This document shows, one piece after another, positions 48,762 through 57,884 of a DNA stretch of 64,000 nt (positions are counted from its first letter, which is position 1; each line of letters starts with the position of its first letter). A program made the position numbers and the translations under genes. This DNA is from Candidatus Tisiphia endosymbiont of Melanophora roralis. GTDB taxonomy: Bacteria > Pseudomonadota > Alphaproteobacteria > Rickettsiales > Rickettsiaceae. The stretch is from positions 434,001-498,000 of the forward strand of contig NZ_OZ032161.1 in assembly GCF_964026575.1 (NCBI RefSeq), given 5' to 3'. The notes beneath the pieces were generated by a model that saw only the letters and a list, made by a program, of their open reading frames with translations, was not told the origin of the DNA and did no database searches.

Positions 48762-50150
48762 ATGATTAGCTTATTATTGAATTTTTTATATATATTAAGA
48801 GTGGTAAGCAAGCAGCAAATACTGACTTATCCTGGTATAATAAGATTACCATCTAGGTTAAAAATTCTTGGCTGGGTGATAACCATAGTAGTTTATCCAA
48901 TTGGTCTATTTAAAACACCAAAAGATGATTTTGCTATAAGGTTAACTGATTGTTTTAAAAAATTAGGTCCTGTTTATATAAAATTTGGCCAAACTCTTTC
49001 CACAAGACCGGATCTTATAGGAGTTAAGATTGCCAGTTATTTGCAGTCTCTTCAAGATAAGTTGCCACCTTTTAGTAGTAGTATAGCACGAAAGATTATT
49101 GATGAGTCTTTTGGTCAAAGTACCGATGAGTTATTCTCCGTCTTTGAGGATATACCAATTGCAGCAGCTTCGATTTCTCAAGTACACAGAGCTAAGTTGA
49201 AGTCTGGTGAATTCGTTGCAGTAAAAATATTACGCCCGAGAATTCATCATACATATAATAAGGATATTAAACTTTTATATATTCTTGCTAAACTAGTAGC
49301 AAGAATATTTATAAAATTTAAAAGACTGCAACCAGTAGCGGTAATAGATGTATTTAATACTACTATGAAATTTGAGCTTGACTTACGTTTAGAAGCGGCG
49401 GCAGCTTCAGAACTCTCTGATAATCTGCAAAATGATGTTGATATATATATTCCTAAAGTTTATTGGCAACTGACTCATGAATATATAATAACCACAGAAT
49501 GGGTAGATGGAATATCAATTTATGCTCGAGATAAGCTTATAGAGCAGGGCTTAGATCTAACTAAAGTAGCCCAAAGATTTGCTACAATATTTTTTAACCA
49601 AGTATATAGAGATGGCTTCTTTCATGCAGATTTACACCCCGGCAATATTTTAGTTAGGTCGGATGGTAGCATAGTGTTACTAGATTTTGGTATTATGGGT
49701 AGGTTATCTGATAAAGATAGAATGGCAATTGCTGAAAGCCTATTTGGTTTTTTAAGTAGAAACTATAAGTTAGTAGCACTTGTCCATCTTAGGGCTGGTT
49801 ATATTCCTCAGAATACCGATCTTAATCTTTTTGCTCAAGCGTGTAGAGCGGTGAGTGAACCGATTATGGGATATGTCGTCAAAGATATTTCTATAGGTAG
49901 GTTACTTGCACAATTATTTAAAATCACCGAAGATTTTGGCATGGAGGTACAACCACAATTGCTATTATTACAGAAAACTATAGTAGTAGTAGAAGGGGTA
50001 GGGCAGCAGCTTGATCCAGAAATTAACGTATGGCAGCTTATAGAACCATGGATCAAGAAATGGGCAGCTAAGAATCTTAGCCCAGAGGCGAAAATTCTAA
50101 GAATTTTAAAGCATGTTGTAGTGGAAATATTGGAGAGATTTAATAAATGA
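48762..50150 (+). CDS. ubiB: UbiB/ABC1-family protein (ubiquinone biosynthesis)
   Basis: Atypical kinase-like ATPase required for ubiquinone biosynthesis. The 462-residue protein shows the family KxGQ motif region YIKFGQTLSTRPDLIG, AAASISQVHRAKLKSGEFVA with AVKILRP, HADLHPGNILVRSDG (catalytic loop) and LLDFGIMGRL (metal-binding DFG). The C-terminal transmembrane hairpin of many homologues is weak here. The start is preceded by a P1 fragment (TCAAATCATTTGAGTATA, about 48744-48761), so the repeat forms the untranslated leader. It overlaps xthA by four bases. Confidence 0.93.
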   Translation: MISLLLNFLYILRVVSKQQILTYPGIIRLPSRLKILGWVITIVVYPIGLFKTPKDDFAIRLTDCFKKLGPVYIKFGQTLSTRPDLIGVKIASYLQSLQDKLPPFSSSIARKIIDESFGQSTDELFSVFEDIPIAAASISQVHRAKLKSGEFVAVKILRPRIHHTYNKDIKLLYILAKLVARIFIKFKRLQPVAVIDVFNTTMKFELDLRLEAAAASELSDNLQNDVDIYIPKVYWQLTHEYIITTEWVDGISIYARDKLIEQGLDLTKVAQRFATIFFNQVYRDGFFHADLHPGNILVRSDGSIVLLDFGIMGRLSDKDRMAIAESLFGFLSRNYKLVALVHLRAGYIPQNTDLNLFAQACRAVSEPIMGYVVKDISIGRLLAQLFKITEDFGMEVQPQLLLLQKTIVVVEGVGQQLDPEINVWQLIEPWIKKWAAKNLSPEAKILRILKHVVVEILERFNK

Positions 50151-50938
50151 AAATAGTAACTTGGAATATTAATTCGGTACGTTTGCGACTTAGTTTGCTC
50201 AAAAAGCTAATTGATGAACATCAGCCTGATATTATATCACTGCAGGAGATTAAAACAATTAATGAACTATTCCCTTACCAAGCTATTAATGATATGGGCT
50301 ACCAGCATATATATTGTTCAGGAGAGAAGTCTTATAATGGAGTAGCAATTTTATCAAAATTTCCTTTTACCAATAAATTCATTCTTGAATTGTATAATAG
50401 CAATAAAAGGCATGTAGCAGTAGAAGTTTTAGGTATTGAGATACATAATTTTTATGTACCGGCTGGTGGTGATATAGCTGATGTAAATGTTAATGAAAAA
50501 TTTAAACATAAATTGGCATACGTAAAATTAATACAAGAATGGTTAACCAATAATCGGAGTAAAGATAGTAAGATTATTATAACGGGAGACCTAAATATTG
50601 CCCCTCATGAGCATGATGTATGGTCTAGCCGTCAATTACGTAATGTTGTTAGCCATACAGACATAGAGCGTTCAACTCTGTTGGAATTACAGGCTTCCTT
50701 AGGTTTTATCGATAGTAGCCGCTATTTCATACCGTATAATGAAAAATGTTATACTTGGTGGAGTTATAGAAATATAGACTGGCAAAAATCTAATAGGGGA
50801 CGTAGATTAGATCATATTTGGACTAGTTCTAACTTACAAGATAAGATGCTATCTGTCAGCTCCTTATCAGAAGCTAGGAATTGGCTTATGCCCTCTGATC
50901 ATGTACCTTATTTTTTAACATTGGGGAGTGTTGGGTAA
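50147..50938 (+). CDS. xthA: Exodeoxyribonuclease III
   Basis: Class II AP endonuclease/3'-5' exonuclease of base-excision repair. The 263-residue protein has MKIVTWNINSVRLRL, ISLQEIKT (metal Glu), YNGVAILSK, ITGDLNIAPHEHDVW (catalytic Asp/Asn), RRLDHIWTSSNL and the final SDHVPYFL (catalytic His). The ATG overlaps the ubiB stop by four bases. Confidence 0.96.
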   Translation: MKIVTWNINSVRLRLSLLKKLIDEHQPDIISLQEIKTINELFPYQAINDMGYQHIYCSGEKSYNGVAILSKFPFTNKFILELYNSNKRHVAVEVLGIEIHNFYVPAGGDIADVNVNEKFKHKLAYVKLIQEWLTNNRSKDSKIIITGDLNIAPHEHDVWSSRQLRNVVSHTDIERSTLLELQASLGFIDSSRYFIPYNEKCYTWWSYRNIDWQKSNRGRRLDHIWTSSNLQDKMLSVSSLSEARNWLMPSDHVPYFLTLGSVG

Positions 50939-50987
50939 AAGGTAAATATGATATATAATAAAAAAACAAAAAGTATGGAATTAATAA

Positions 50988-51281
50988 ATGAAAGTTCAGG
51001 ATTATAAATTTTATAACGATTTAATATCACAGATTGTGGTTGAGGAAGTTTGGTTATTTGGTTCTAGGGCAAGGAACGATAATCAGGATAGAGCAGATAT
51101 TGATTTAGCTATAGTATGTCATAATGCTACTACTAAGGATTGGTTGAAATTACAAGAAATTGTTGATAATGCTGATACACTCTTAAAAATAGATTGTATA
51201 AGGCTTGACGAATTAGAGGATTCATCAGACTTAAAATTATCTATAATACGAGAAGGGGTGAAATTATATGAAAGATCCTAA
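50988..51281 (+). CDS. MntA-type minimal nucleotidyltransferase (antitoxin of an MNT-HEPN pair)
   Basis: The 97-residue nucleotidyltransferase has the complete motif LFGSRARNDNQDRADIDLAI (Gly25-Ser26, Asp37 and Asp39) and a helical C-terminal half. In characterised MntA-HepT pairs this protein adds AMP to the HEPN toxin and neutralises it. It overlaps the downstream HEPN gene by 14 bases, the usual arrangement. Catalytic residues look intact, so activity is plausible. Confidence 0.9.
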   Translation: MKVQDYKFYNDLISQIVVEEVWLFGSRARNDNQDRADIDLAIVCHNATTKDWLKLQEIVDNADTLLKIDCIRLDELEDSSDLKLSIIREGVKLYERS

Positions 51282-51675
51282 AATAGAGTTAGGTTTTTCA
51301 AAGCTAAGTAGAGCTTTAATATCTTTAGAAGATATTGTATTTAAGCCCGTGCTAGAAGATCGAAGTAATATAGATGCTACCATTCAAAGATTTGAGTTTA
51401 CAATAGAACTATTTTGGAAATTATTAAGGGTAATTCTTGAAAGCAAAGGAGTAGAAGTGCAATATCCTAAAGATGTTTTAAGAGAAGCATTTAAAGGACA
51501 TCTGATTGATCATGAACAAGAGTGGTTAAAAATGCTGCTAGATAGAAATATTACCTCTCATACTTATGATGAGCAGCTAGCGGATAAAATTTATAATAAT
51601 ATTAGATCTTACATTCCCACATTAAGAAGTACATTTGATAAGTTGAACTTTCTTAATCACTCACCTTACGCATAA
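51268..51675 (+). CDS. HepT-type HEPN toxin (HI0074 family)
   Basis: The 135-residue all-helical HEPN protein has DRNITSHTY carrying the RX4HXY RNase motif (Arg93, His98, Tyr100). FEFTIELFWKLLRVILESKG forms the helix that packs with the nucleotidyltransferase. The motif tyrosine is the residue AMPylated in studied systems. The last few residues (NHSPYA) are encoded by the dispersed TCACCTTACGCATAA repeat motif, which gives the stop. Intact toxin with intact partner. Confidence 0.88.
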   Translation: MKDPKIELGFSKLSRALISLEDIVFKPVLEDRSNIDATIQRFEFTIELFWKLLRVILESKGVEVQYPKDVLREAFKGHLIDHEQEWLKMLLDRNITSHTYDEQLADKIYNNIRSYIPTLRSTFDKLNFLNHSPYA

Positions 51676-51716
51676 TCCCCATGGCAATTTAAAAGTTATA
51701 GGAAAAACAGCCTAGC

Positions 51717-51800
51717 GTCATTGCGAGGAAGCATAAGTCGACGAAGCAACCCATTTTGGTTACTTTTTGGATTGCTTCGTCGACCTACGGTCTTTTCGAT
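51717..51800. repeat. Dispersed repeat core unit
   Basis: CGTCATTGCGAGGAAGCATA, GTCGACGAAGCAACCCAT and the inverse TTGGATTGCTTCGTCGACCT. A remnant with ACTTTCGACAGTTGTGG (about 51861-51877) is the right end of a P6 element. Together with five-hairpin copy IV these fill the spacer 51676-52313; no gene is present. Confidence 0.78.
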
Positions 51801-51886
51801 AATAGACGTTGACCACATACAACTTTTAAACTGCCCTGCCTAAAACCGCTTCCTCTTCGAACTTTCGACAGTTGTGGATCGTAGGT

Positions 51887-52097
51887 AACCTCAGTTCGAT
51901 ATAAGAATTAATTAATTCTTATATCGATACTTGCTTTGTTATAAGGAAAAATGCACTCTTGAAGCGGCTGACGCGAGTGCATTTTAACTTTTTTCATCAT
52001 TCAATATGTGATTTTAATAATTAAAATCACATATTGAATGGAGTATTATATTTTAACAATCAGGTGGGCAGCCGCTTCAAACCTGATTGTTTCTATC
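51887..52097. repeat. Five-hairpin repeat element, copy IV (lacking the last hairpin)
   Basis: Left end AACCTCAG, then hairpins A (CGATATAAGAATTAA), D (AAAATGCACTC with loop TTGAAGCGGCTGACGC), C (ATTCAATATGTGATTTTAA) and B (AACAATCAGGT with loop GGGCAGCCGCTTCAAA). It is nearly identical to copy I but ends after B, where unrelated sequence begins. It faces copy V in inverted order across the DUF2278 gene. Confidence 0.9.
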
Positions 52098-52313
52098 TTG
52101 TGAAGTGGGGACAAGTATTACTTCAAAAGATTGCCACGACGCCGCTTCTTGCTAATAGACAGTTAAGGAAAAACTTGATTATCGAATTATAAGTATAATA
52201 TAGTAGGAAAAAGAGTCAAGTAATTTAAATATAAAGAATTTAAAATACGGTAGCACTTCACAAGCTTCTATAGTAGAGTGAGCAAATCTACTCTGTATAA
52301 AAAGGTTATTAGT

Positions 52314-53003
52314 ATGTTAAAAAATTATTCGTGTTTAAAGGGAATCGTATCACAGGATTTAGAAGATCATATAAAACACACAATGACTCATCATAATCTT
52401 ATAGTACAAGCTAATGGATTAGACTATCAAGTAAATATAGATACTCAGTCCGATTCGATATCTAATGTTAAGGTGTACTATACCGATCAGTTTAGTAATG
52501 AACTATTAACTAATTTAAATAAACTAGGAAATGAAGGATTGTTTAGTTTGGATAAGTTACCTAGCACTTCTAGGCTTGATTATCTTCGTAGTGGAATTTT
52601 AAAAGTAGCTGATTTAAAGAATATACTACCAAAATCATGGCAAGAAATATCAGCTTTGTTAGACCAATATCTTATATGTGGTGCAAAAGTGTGTATTTTA
52701 GGTGAATCGTATTATAATAGTGAAACAATACAAGAGATACCTTATGGCTTACATCTAAGACAAACATATAATCATCTACCTCCTAGAGGTATACATGATA
52801 TACATATGAACCAAGGTACTTCTTTAATGATGTCGCAAAGTAAAAATAATGGTATTTATCAAGATGGAGCTATATTTGTAGAAACGCCTGATAACACAAC
52901 TATGGCTTTTTTCTTTAAGTTTGCTGAGCAATCTTTAGTTACTGATGATGCAGGCAATCCTTTGAATGAAGAAGGTAAGTCAAAAACTTGGGCAGATGAA
53001 TAA
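52314..53003 (+). CDS. DUF2278 (YukJ-like) protein
   Basis: The 229-residue protein matches DUF2278: MLKNYSCLKGIV at the start, YQVNIDTQSD, SRLDYLRSGIL and the family hallmark RGIHDIHMNQGTS, followed by NNGIYQDGAIFVE. I use ATG 52314, which reproduces the family N-terminus, rather than the upstream GTG at 52278. The molecular function of the family is not known to me. The gene is bracketed by inverted copies of the five-hairpin element (51887-52097 and 53004-53251), which may be a sign of transfer. Confidence 0.85.
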   Translation: MLKNYSCLKGIVSQDLEDHIKHTMTHHNLIVQANGLDYQVNIDTQSDSISNVKVYYTDQFSNELLTNLNKLGNEGLFSLDKLPSTSRLDYLRSGILKVADLKNILPKSWQEISALLDQYLICGAKVCILGESYYNSETIQEIPYGLHLRQTYNHLPPRGIHDIHMNQGTSLMMSQSKNNGIYQDGAIFVETPDNTTMAFFFKFAEQSLVTDDAGNPLNEEGKSKTWADE

Positions 53004-53251
53004 CGCGAATTCGGGATAACAGGTTATCCCAAATTCGGCTGTATATATAGAAACAATCAGGTTTGAAGCGGCTGCCCACCTGATTGTTAAAATATCATTT
53101 GCGTTCAATAGATGATTTTAATTATTAAAATCATCTATTGAACGGTAAAAAAGTTAAAATGTACTCGCGTCAGCCGCTTCAAGAGTACATTTTTCTTTAT
53201 ATCACAGCTAATTCGGGATAAGAATTATAATTCTTATCCCGAATTAGGGTG
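53004..53251. repeat. Five-hairpin repeat element, copy V
   Basis: Order E (GAATTCGGGATAAC/GTTATCCCAAATTC), B (AACAATCAGGT with loop TTGAAGCGGCTGCCC), C (TTCAATAGATGATTTTAA), D (AAAATGTACTC with loop GCGTCAGCCGCTTCAA) and A (AATTCGGGATAAGAATTA). Compared with copy I, stems A, C, D and E all differ, and each change in one arm is matched in the other apart from single mismatches. It fills the DUF2278-fumC spacer. Confidence 0.92.
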
Positions 53252-53295
53252 AATAGACTCTTAATACAGATAGGTAGGAAAAGGAAAAGATTGTT

Positions 53296-54678
53296 ATGAA
53301 AAATTATAGAATTGAAACTGATTCATTTGGAGAAATTAAAGTAGATGATCAATTTTACTGGGGTGCGGGAACTCAAAGGTCTCTTGAAAATTTTAAGATA
53401 GGTAATCAAAAAATGCCTATCCAATTGATTAAGGCACTGGCAATTTTAAAAAAATGTGCAGCAAAGGTCAATAAGGAATTAGGTGATCTTAAGCCTGAAA
53501 TAGCAGAATCAATAGATCAAGCTACCACTAGAATATTAGATGGGGAATTTGATGTTCAATTTCCTTTAGTAGTATGGCAGACCGGGTCTGGTACACAGAC
53601 TAATATGAATATGAATGAAGTAATCGCCTCTATTGGTAATGAACAGCTAGTAGGTAAAAAGGGTGGTAAATCACCAATTCACCCCAATGATCACGTGAAT
53701 ATGGCACAATCATCCAACGACTCCTTCCCAACTGCTATGCATATAGCAACCGTACTTGCTAGTAAGCAACAATTGATTCCAGCCTTAACAAGTCTGCATT
53801 CGGCGTTAAATACCAAAGCTCAAGCTTGGAATAAAATAGTTAAGATAGGGCGTACTCATCTGCAGGATGCTACACCTATAACTCTTGGACAAGAATTTTC
53901 TGGATATGTAGCACAAGTGGCATATGCTATAGAACGGGTTGAAGAATCACTAAAAAGAGTATATTTCTTGGCACAAGGTGGCACTGCAGTAGGTACTGGT
54001 ATTAATTGCCGTAAAGAATTTGCGATAAAATTTTCTGATAAAGTTGCCTCATATACTAACTATCCGTTCAAAAGTGCTGCTAATAAATTTGAAGCACTAG
54101 CTACTCATGACGCATTAGTAGAATTCTCTAGTACCCTAAATACTATAGCGGTAAGTTTAATGAAAATTGCTAATGATATTAGACTGCTCGGATCAGGGCC
54201 AAGATGTGGTTTTGGTGAATTACATCTACCAGAAAATGAACCTGGTTCGTCAATTATGCCAGGTAAGGTCAACCCAACACAAATTGAAGCATTAACTATG
54301 GTTTGTGTTCAGGTCATGGGAAATAATCTTGCAGTAACTGTAGCCGGATCAAACGGTTGTCTCGAGCTAAATACTTTTAAGCCTGTTATAATATATAATA
54401 TTTTGCAGTCAATAGACTTAATGTCTTCTAGCATCAATAGTTTTGTTACACACTGTATTGATGGGCTAGTACCCAATATAGAACGTATTAATAAGCTCAG
54501 AGAACAATCGCTAATGTTAATAACAGCATTAAATCCACATATAGGCTATGATAATGCAGCAAAGATTGCAAAAAAAGCCTATCAAGAAGGCATAACTTTA
54601 AGAGAAGCGGCTATAAAATTAAATTTTTTATCAGGTGAAGAGTTTGATAGCTTAGTGCTAGCAGAAAATATGGTATAA
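53296..54678 (+). CDS. fumC: Fumarate hydratase class II
   Basis: TCA-cycle enzyme interconverting fumarate and malate. The 460-residue protein has [15 protein letters not shown], the catalytic region [39 protein letters not shown] and the signature [16 protein letters not shown]. Length is typical. AGGAAAAGG upstream gives a clear ribosome binding site. ftsZ follows after 93 bases. Confidence 0.97.
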   Translation: MKNYRIETDSFGEIKVDDQFYWGAGTQRSLENFKIGNQKMPIQLIKALAILKKCAAKVNKELGDLKPEIAESIDQATTRILDGEFDVQFPLVVWQTGSGTQTNMNMNEVIASIGNEQLVGKKGGKSPIHPNDHVNMAQSSNDSFPTAMHIATVLASKQQLIPALTSLHSALNTKAQAWNKIVKIGRTHLQDATPITLGQEFSGYVAQVAYAIERVEESLKRVYFLAQGGTAVGTGINCRKEFAIKFSDKVASYTNYPFKSAANKFEALATHDALVEFSSTLNTIAVSLMKIANDIRLLGSGPRCGFGELHLPENEPGSSIMPGKVNPTQIEALTMVCVQVMGNNLAVTVAGSNGCLELNTFKPVIIYNILQSIDLMSSSINSFVTHCIDGLVPNIERINKLREQSLMLITALNPHIGYDNAAKIAKKAYQEGITLREAAIKLNFLSGEEFDSLVLAENMV

Positions 54679-54771
54679 TTAGGGTGATGCCTATAAGTAT
54701 ATTTTTTGGTGGAAATTTTTGTATTCTTTACTATACTAACAACAATTTAATTTAACAGGTAGAGTATTATT

Positions 54772-56139
54772 ATGGCTTTACATTTCAAAGCACCAGAGAA
54801 TATAGTTCTTAAACCAGTTATTACAGTATTTGGTGTTGGGGGAGCTGGTGGTAATGCGGTAAATAATATGGTACTTGCAAAATTACAAGGAGCAAATTTT
54901 GTCGTTGCTAATACTGATGCACAATCACTGGAACATTCTTTATGTGATAATAAAATACAGTTAGGAGTTGCTATTACTAAGGGTCTTGGAGCTGGTGCAT
55001 CTCCAGAGATTGGTGCTTTAGCCGCTGAAGAATCAGCTGACGAGATTAAAGGATACTTAGAGGGTAGCAATATGGTGTTTATCACTGCCGGGATGGGTGG
55101 AGGCACTGGTACAGGTGCTTCTCCGGTCGTTGCAAAGATAGCCAAGGAACTAGGAATTCTTACTGTCGGAGTGGTAACTAATCCTTTTCATTTTGAAGGA
55201 AAGCATAGGATTAGAACTGCCGAGCAAGGTTTACTAGATTTACAGAAATTTGTTGATACTTTGATAGTAATACCGAATCAAAATTTATTTCGTATAGCAA
55301 ATGAGAGTACTACATTTGCAGATGCCTTTAAAATGGCAGATGATGTATTACATGCTGGAGTTAGAGGGGTTACTGATTTGATGATCATGCCAGGGCTTAT
55401 CAATCTAGATTTTGCCGACATTAGAACGGTGATGAGCGAAATGGGTAAAGCTATGATGGGTACTGGGGAATCCTCTGGCGAGGATAGGGCAGTTAAAGCT
55501 GCTGAAGCAGCTATCTCTAACCCATTATTAGATCATAACTCAATGCGTGGTGCTAGGGGGGTTTTAATTAACATTACTGGTGGTACGGATATGACATTAT
55601 TTGAAGTTGATAGTGCTGCTAATAGAATTAGAGAAGAAGTGGGTGATAGCGATGCTAATATTATTTTCGGCTCTACGTTTAATCCAGAATTAAATGGTGT
55701 TATTAGAGTATCGGTAGTTGCTACTGGTATTGATGCTGATCACTCAATAAGTAGCAAATCCCAACCTATTGAATTAATAGCAAGTACTACTACGAGTTCT
55801 GAACAGATGGATAGTCAGTCCAATTCGATAGAAACAACAATATTAGAAGAAATTCCAGATTTTGCTCAATATACTGGCGAAAAGCCTAGTTTAGTGGATT
55901 CTGAAACACAACATTTAAATTTAAGTGTTCAAGCAACATCAATTGATATGCTAAATCAGCAAACTATAAGCAGTAATGATGCAAAATCATCTTTACTAAG
56001 TAGAATGTGGAATTCACTCAGATCTAATACTACTCAAACTCAGGAGCAAATAAAAAAGCCTACACCGCCTATTCCTCAGAAGGATAATATAGAAGTTGAT
56101 ATCCATGATATTCCAACCTTTCTAAGGAAACCAAAATAA
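54772..56139 (+). CDS. ftsZ: Cell division protein FtsZ
   Basis: Tubulin-like GTPase forming the division ring. The 455-residue protein has [14 protein letters not shown], the tubulin signature [12 protein letters not shown] (109-120), GRGV-type GVRGVTDLM, and [12 protein letters not shown] linker rich in Ser/Thr/Gln (about 325-435) is followed by the conserved C-terminal peptide [12 protein letters not shown], which binds FtsA. It is separated from ftsQ-ftsA by 7 kb, as is usual in Rickettsiales. A short hairpin with a T tract follows at 56177. Confidence 0.97.
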   Translation: MALHFKAPENIVLKPVITVFGVGGAGGNAVNNMVLAKLQGANFVVANTDAQSLEHSLCDNKIQLGVAITKGLGAGASPEIGALAAEESADEIKGYLEGSNMVFITAGMGGGTGTGASPVVAKIAKELGILTVGVVTNPFHFEGKHRIRTAEQGLLDLQKFVDTLIVIPNQNLFRIANESTTFADAFKMADDVLHAGVRGVTDLMIMPGLINLDFADIRTVMSEMGKAMMGTGESSGEDRAVKAAEAAISNPLLDHNSMRGARGVLINITGGTDMTLFEVDSAANRIREEVGDSDANIIFGSTFNPELNGVIRVSVVATGIDADHSISSKSQPIELIASTTTSSEQMDSQSNSIETTILEEIPDFAQYTGEKPSLVDSETQHLNLSVQATSIDMLNQQTISSNDAKSSLLSRMWNSLRSNTTQTQEQIKKPTPPIPQKDNIEVDIHDIPTFLRKPK

Positions 56140-56176
56140 TTTGTTAACATAATTTATTTTTTTATGAGAGATTTTT

Positions 56177-56209
56177 TAGGGTGGGCTTTTAAATTACCCT
56201 ACAATTTTT
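56177..56209 (+). terminator. Weak intrinsic terminator candidate after ftsZ
   Basis: TAGGGT and ACCCTA arms enclose a short AT-rich loop and are followed by CAATTTTTA. The stem is only about six pairs. Position 37 bases after the ftsZ stop supports the call. Confidence 0.45.
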
Positions 56210-56280
56210 AACAAATATATTTTACTAAAAATATCTATTGTCTATTATCATCAGATTATCCTATAAGTATAGTGTGTAAA

Positions 56281-57150
56281 ATGACAAAACTAGATTTTAG
56301 ACATATTTCATCTGTAATAGATGATTATGATGTTTTTTTATTTGATCTTTGGGGAGTGGTAGTAGAAGGTAACCAAATTTATCCCGGAGTAGTTGACAAT
56401 ATTAACAAGATACTTAAACAACAAAAGAAAGTTTTTTTTGTTACTAATGCCCCACGCAACACATTTTCCTTATTTACCAAAATTAACAGCTGGGGCATTA
56501 ACGCAACGAAAGAAATGATTATTAGTTCTGGTGAAGTAGCAATTGATATGATACTAGAAAGTGATAAAAGATTTGGTATAAAAAATCCTATAGTTTATCA
56601 TCTTGGTCAAGAAAGTAATGATCTTATGGAGGGATTACAGACACCTACCACCACAAACATAAATGAAGCTAATATTTTGCTGTTAACGCTTTATCGTGAT
56701 GAAGAAAAAAATTTAAATTTAGATGAGTTTGACGATTTATTAAAAACTGCAGTTAAAAGAAACATGATTAGCATATGTGCAAACCCAGATCTTGGAATTA
56801 GGCAACAAGGAGTACAGAGATATTGTGCTGGATACTTTGCTGCAAAAATAAAACAATTTGGTGGTGAAGTAATTTTTACCGGCAAACCCTATATAGAAAT
56901 ATATCATAAAGTATTAAACCAATTACCAAATATTGCATTGAAACGTATTCTTATGATAGGCGATACTTTCTATACTGATATTTTAGGGGCAAATAAAGTA
57001 GGAATTAATTCAGCTTTAGTATTAACAGGTAATGCTACAAAGTTTCATAACCAGTATCATACTATTGAAGAAAAAATGTACCATTTGGAAATTGCAGCAA
57101 CTGAGCAAGAAGTAATGCCAAATTTTGTTATTCAATTGACTGCAAATTGA
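56281..57150 (+). CDS. HAD-superfamily class IIA hydrolase
   Basis: Predicted phosphatase of the HAD-IIA type found widely in alphaproteobacteria. I start at ATG 56281 (a GTG at 56272 adds three residues), giving 289 residues. VFLFDLWGVVVEG has the nucleophile Asp22 but Trp at the usual Asp+2 position, a known variation of this subfamily. VFFVTNAPRN is motif II, FTGKPYIEIY carries the motif III Lys, and ILMIGDTFYTDILGA is motif IV. Substrate unknown. Confidence 0.88.
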   Translation: MTKLDFRHISSVIDDYDVFLFDLWGVVVEGNQIYPGVVDNINKILKQQKKVFFVTNAPRNTFSLFTKINSWGINATKEMIISSGEVAIDMILESDKRFGIKNPIVYHLGQESNDLMEGLQTPTTTNINEANILLLTLYRDEEKNLNLDEFDDLLKTAVKRNMISICANPDLGIRQQGVQRYCAGYFAAKIKQFGGEVIFTGKPYIEIYHKVLNQLPNIALKRILMIGDTFYTDILGANKVGINSALVLTGNATKFHNQYHTIEEKMYHLEIAATEQEVMPNFVIQLTAN

Positions 57151-57209
57151 CTCGGATACTTGAATACTTTGAAGAATTGGCTCTTGCAAATACTTGCGGG
57201 GTATTCGCC

Positions 57210-57318
57210 CACAACTGTTGAAAGTTAAAAAAAACCGTCTATATGACAAGATTCATGGATTGCCGCGCTCACGTATGTTCGCTCGCTAATAGACGGTTTT
57301 TTAACTTTCAACAGTTAT
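57210..57318. repeat. Palindromic repeat, family P6 (copy 3)
   Basis: CACAACTGTTGAAAGTTAAA at the left and TTTAACTTTCAACAGTTATG at the right. The second arm CCGTCTAT pairs with ATAGACGG and the centre is GCTCACGTATGTTCGCTCGC. A solitary terminal hairpin of the five-hairpin element follows (57330-57366) and a P1 right-end fragment (57371-57405). No gene is present before tRNA-Leu. Confidence 0.85.
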
Positions 57319-57329
57319 GCATTTTACCT

Positions 57330-57366
57330 AATTCGGGATAAGAATTGACAAATTCTTATCCCGAAT
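57330..57366. repeat. Solitary terminal hairpin of the five-hairpin element
   Basis: ATTCGGGATAAGAATT and AATTCTTATCCCGAAT pair perfectly over 16 bases around GACA. It matches hairpin A of copy V. No other hairpins accompany it, which suggests the terminal hairpin can exist alone or be left after deletion. Confidence 0.75.
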
Positions 57367-57508
57367 TCGCGTATTTTCAAATCCAATTCGTAGGATCATT
57401 CGAGTATATATATTGATATTAGTAGAATAATTTGTTATATACACTATTTGGATTAACCAAAATTATTTAGGCTACAGGAATAATTTTATTAAAAACTTAT
57501 TATTAATT

Positions 57509-57593
57509 GCGGTCGTGGCGAAATTGGTAGACGCACAGCTTTGAGGGGGCTGTTCTTAACAGAGTGGAAGTTCAAGTCTTCTCGACCGCACCA
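57509..57593 (+). tRNA. tRNA-Leu (anticodon GAG)
   Basis: Acceptor arms GCGGTCG and CGACCGC pair perfectly. The D-arm is TGGCGAAATTGGTAGACGC. The anticodon loop is TTGAGGG with GAG. A long variable arm (GTTCTTAACAGAGT), typical of leucine tRNAs, is followed by T-arm GGAAGTTCAAGTCTTC and an encoded CCA. 85 bases. Confidence 0.97.
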
Positions 57594-57714
57594 GTTTTCT
57601 ATATACTCTCAACTTAGTTGTCTTATAAAACCTAACATGTTAGAATACAAGTGACTCATCCTTCTTGGCTATTGAGGGTACTTTTAGAAAATTCAGTATA
57701 TATACTCAAATCAT

Positions 57715-57878
57715 TTGAGTATACTCGGTGAACTTCAAGAATTAAGGTCGTCGTATCTAAAAATCGAAGCTGCTCCGTTACTCATGTATGCTCTGCTGCT
57801 CGACTTTGCTACTGCCTAGCTCTTCTTGAAGTTGACCTTCGTACTAACTCTTGAAATCATAGCAGTATACTCAAACGA
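57715..57878. repeat. Imperfect palindromic repeat upstream of mgtE
   Basis: Begins GAGTATACTCGGTGAACTTC and ends GCAGTATACTCAAAC. GAACTTCAAGAATTAAGGTC is partly inverse to CTTCTTGAAGTTGACCTTCG. The centre has TACTCATGTATGCTCTG, a degenerate form of the shared CTCACGTAC core. It occupies the tRNA-Leu to mgtE spacer, and its right end is within 15 bases of the mgtE start. No gene is present in 57594-57884. Confidence 0.6.
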
Positions 57879-57884
57879 GGAGTT

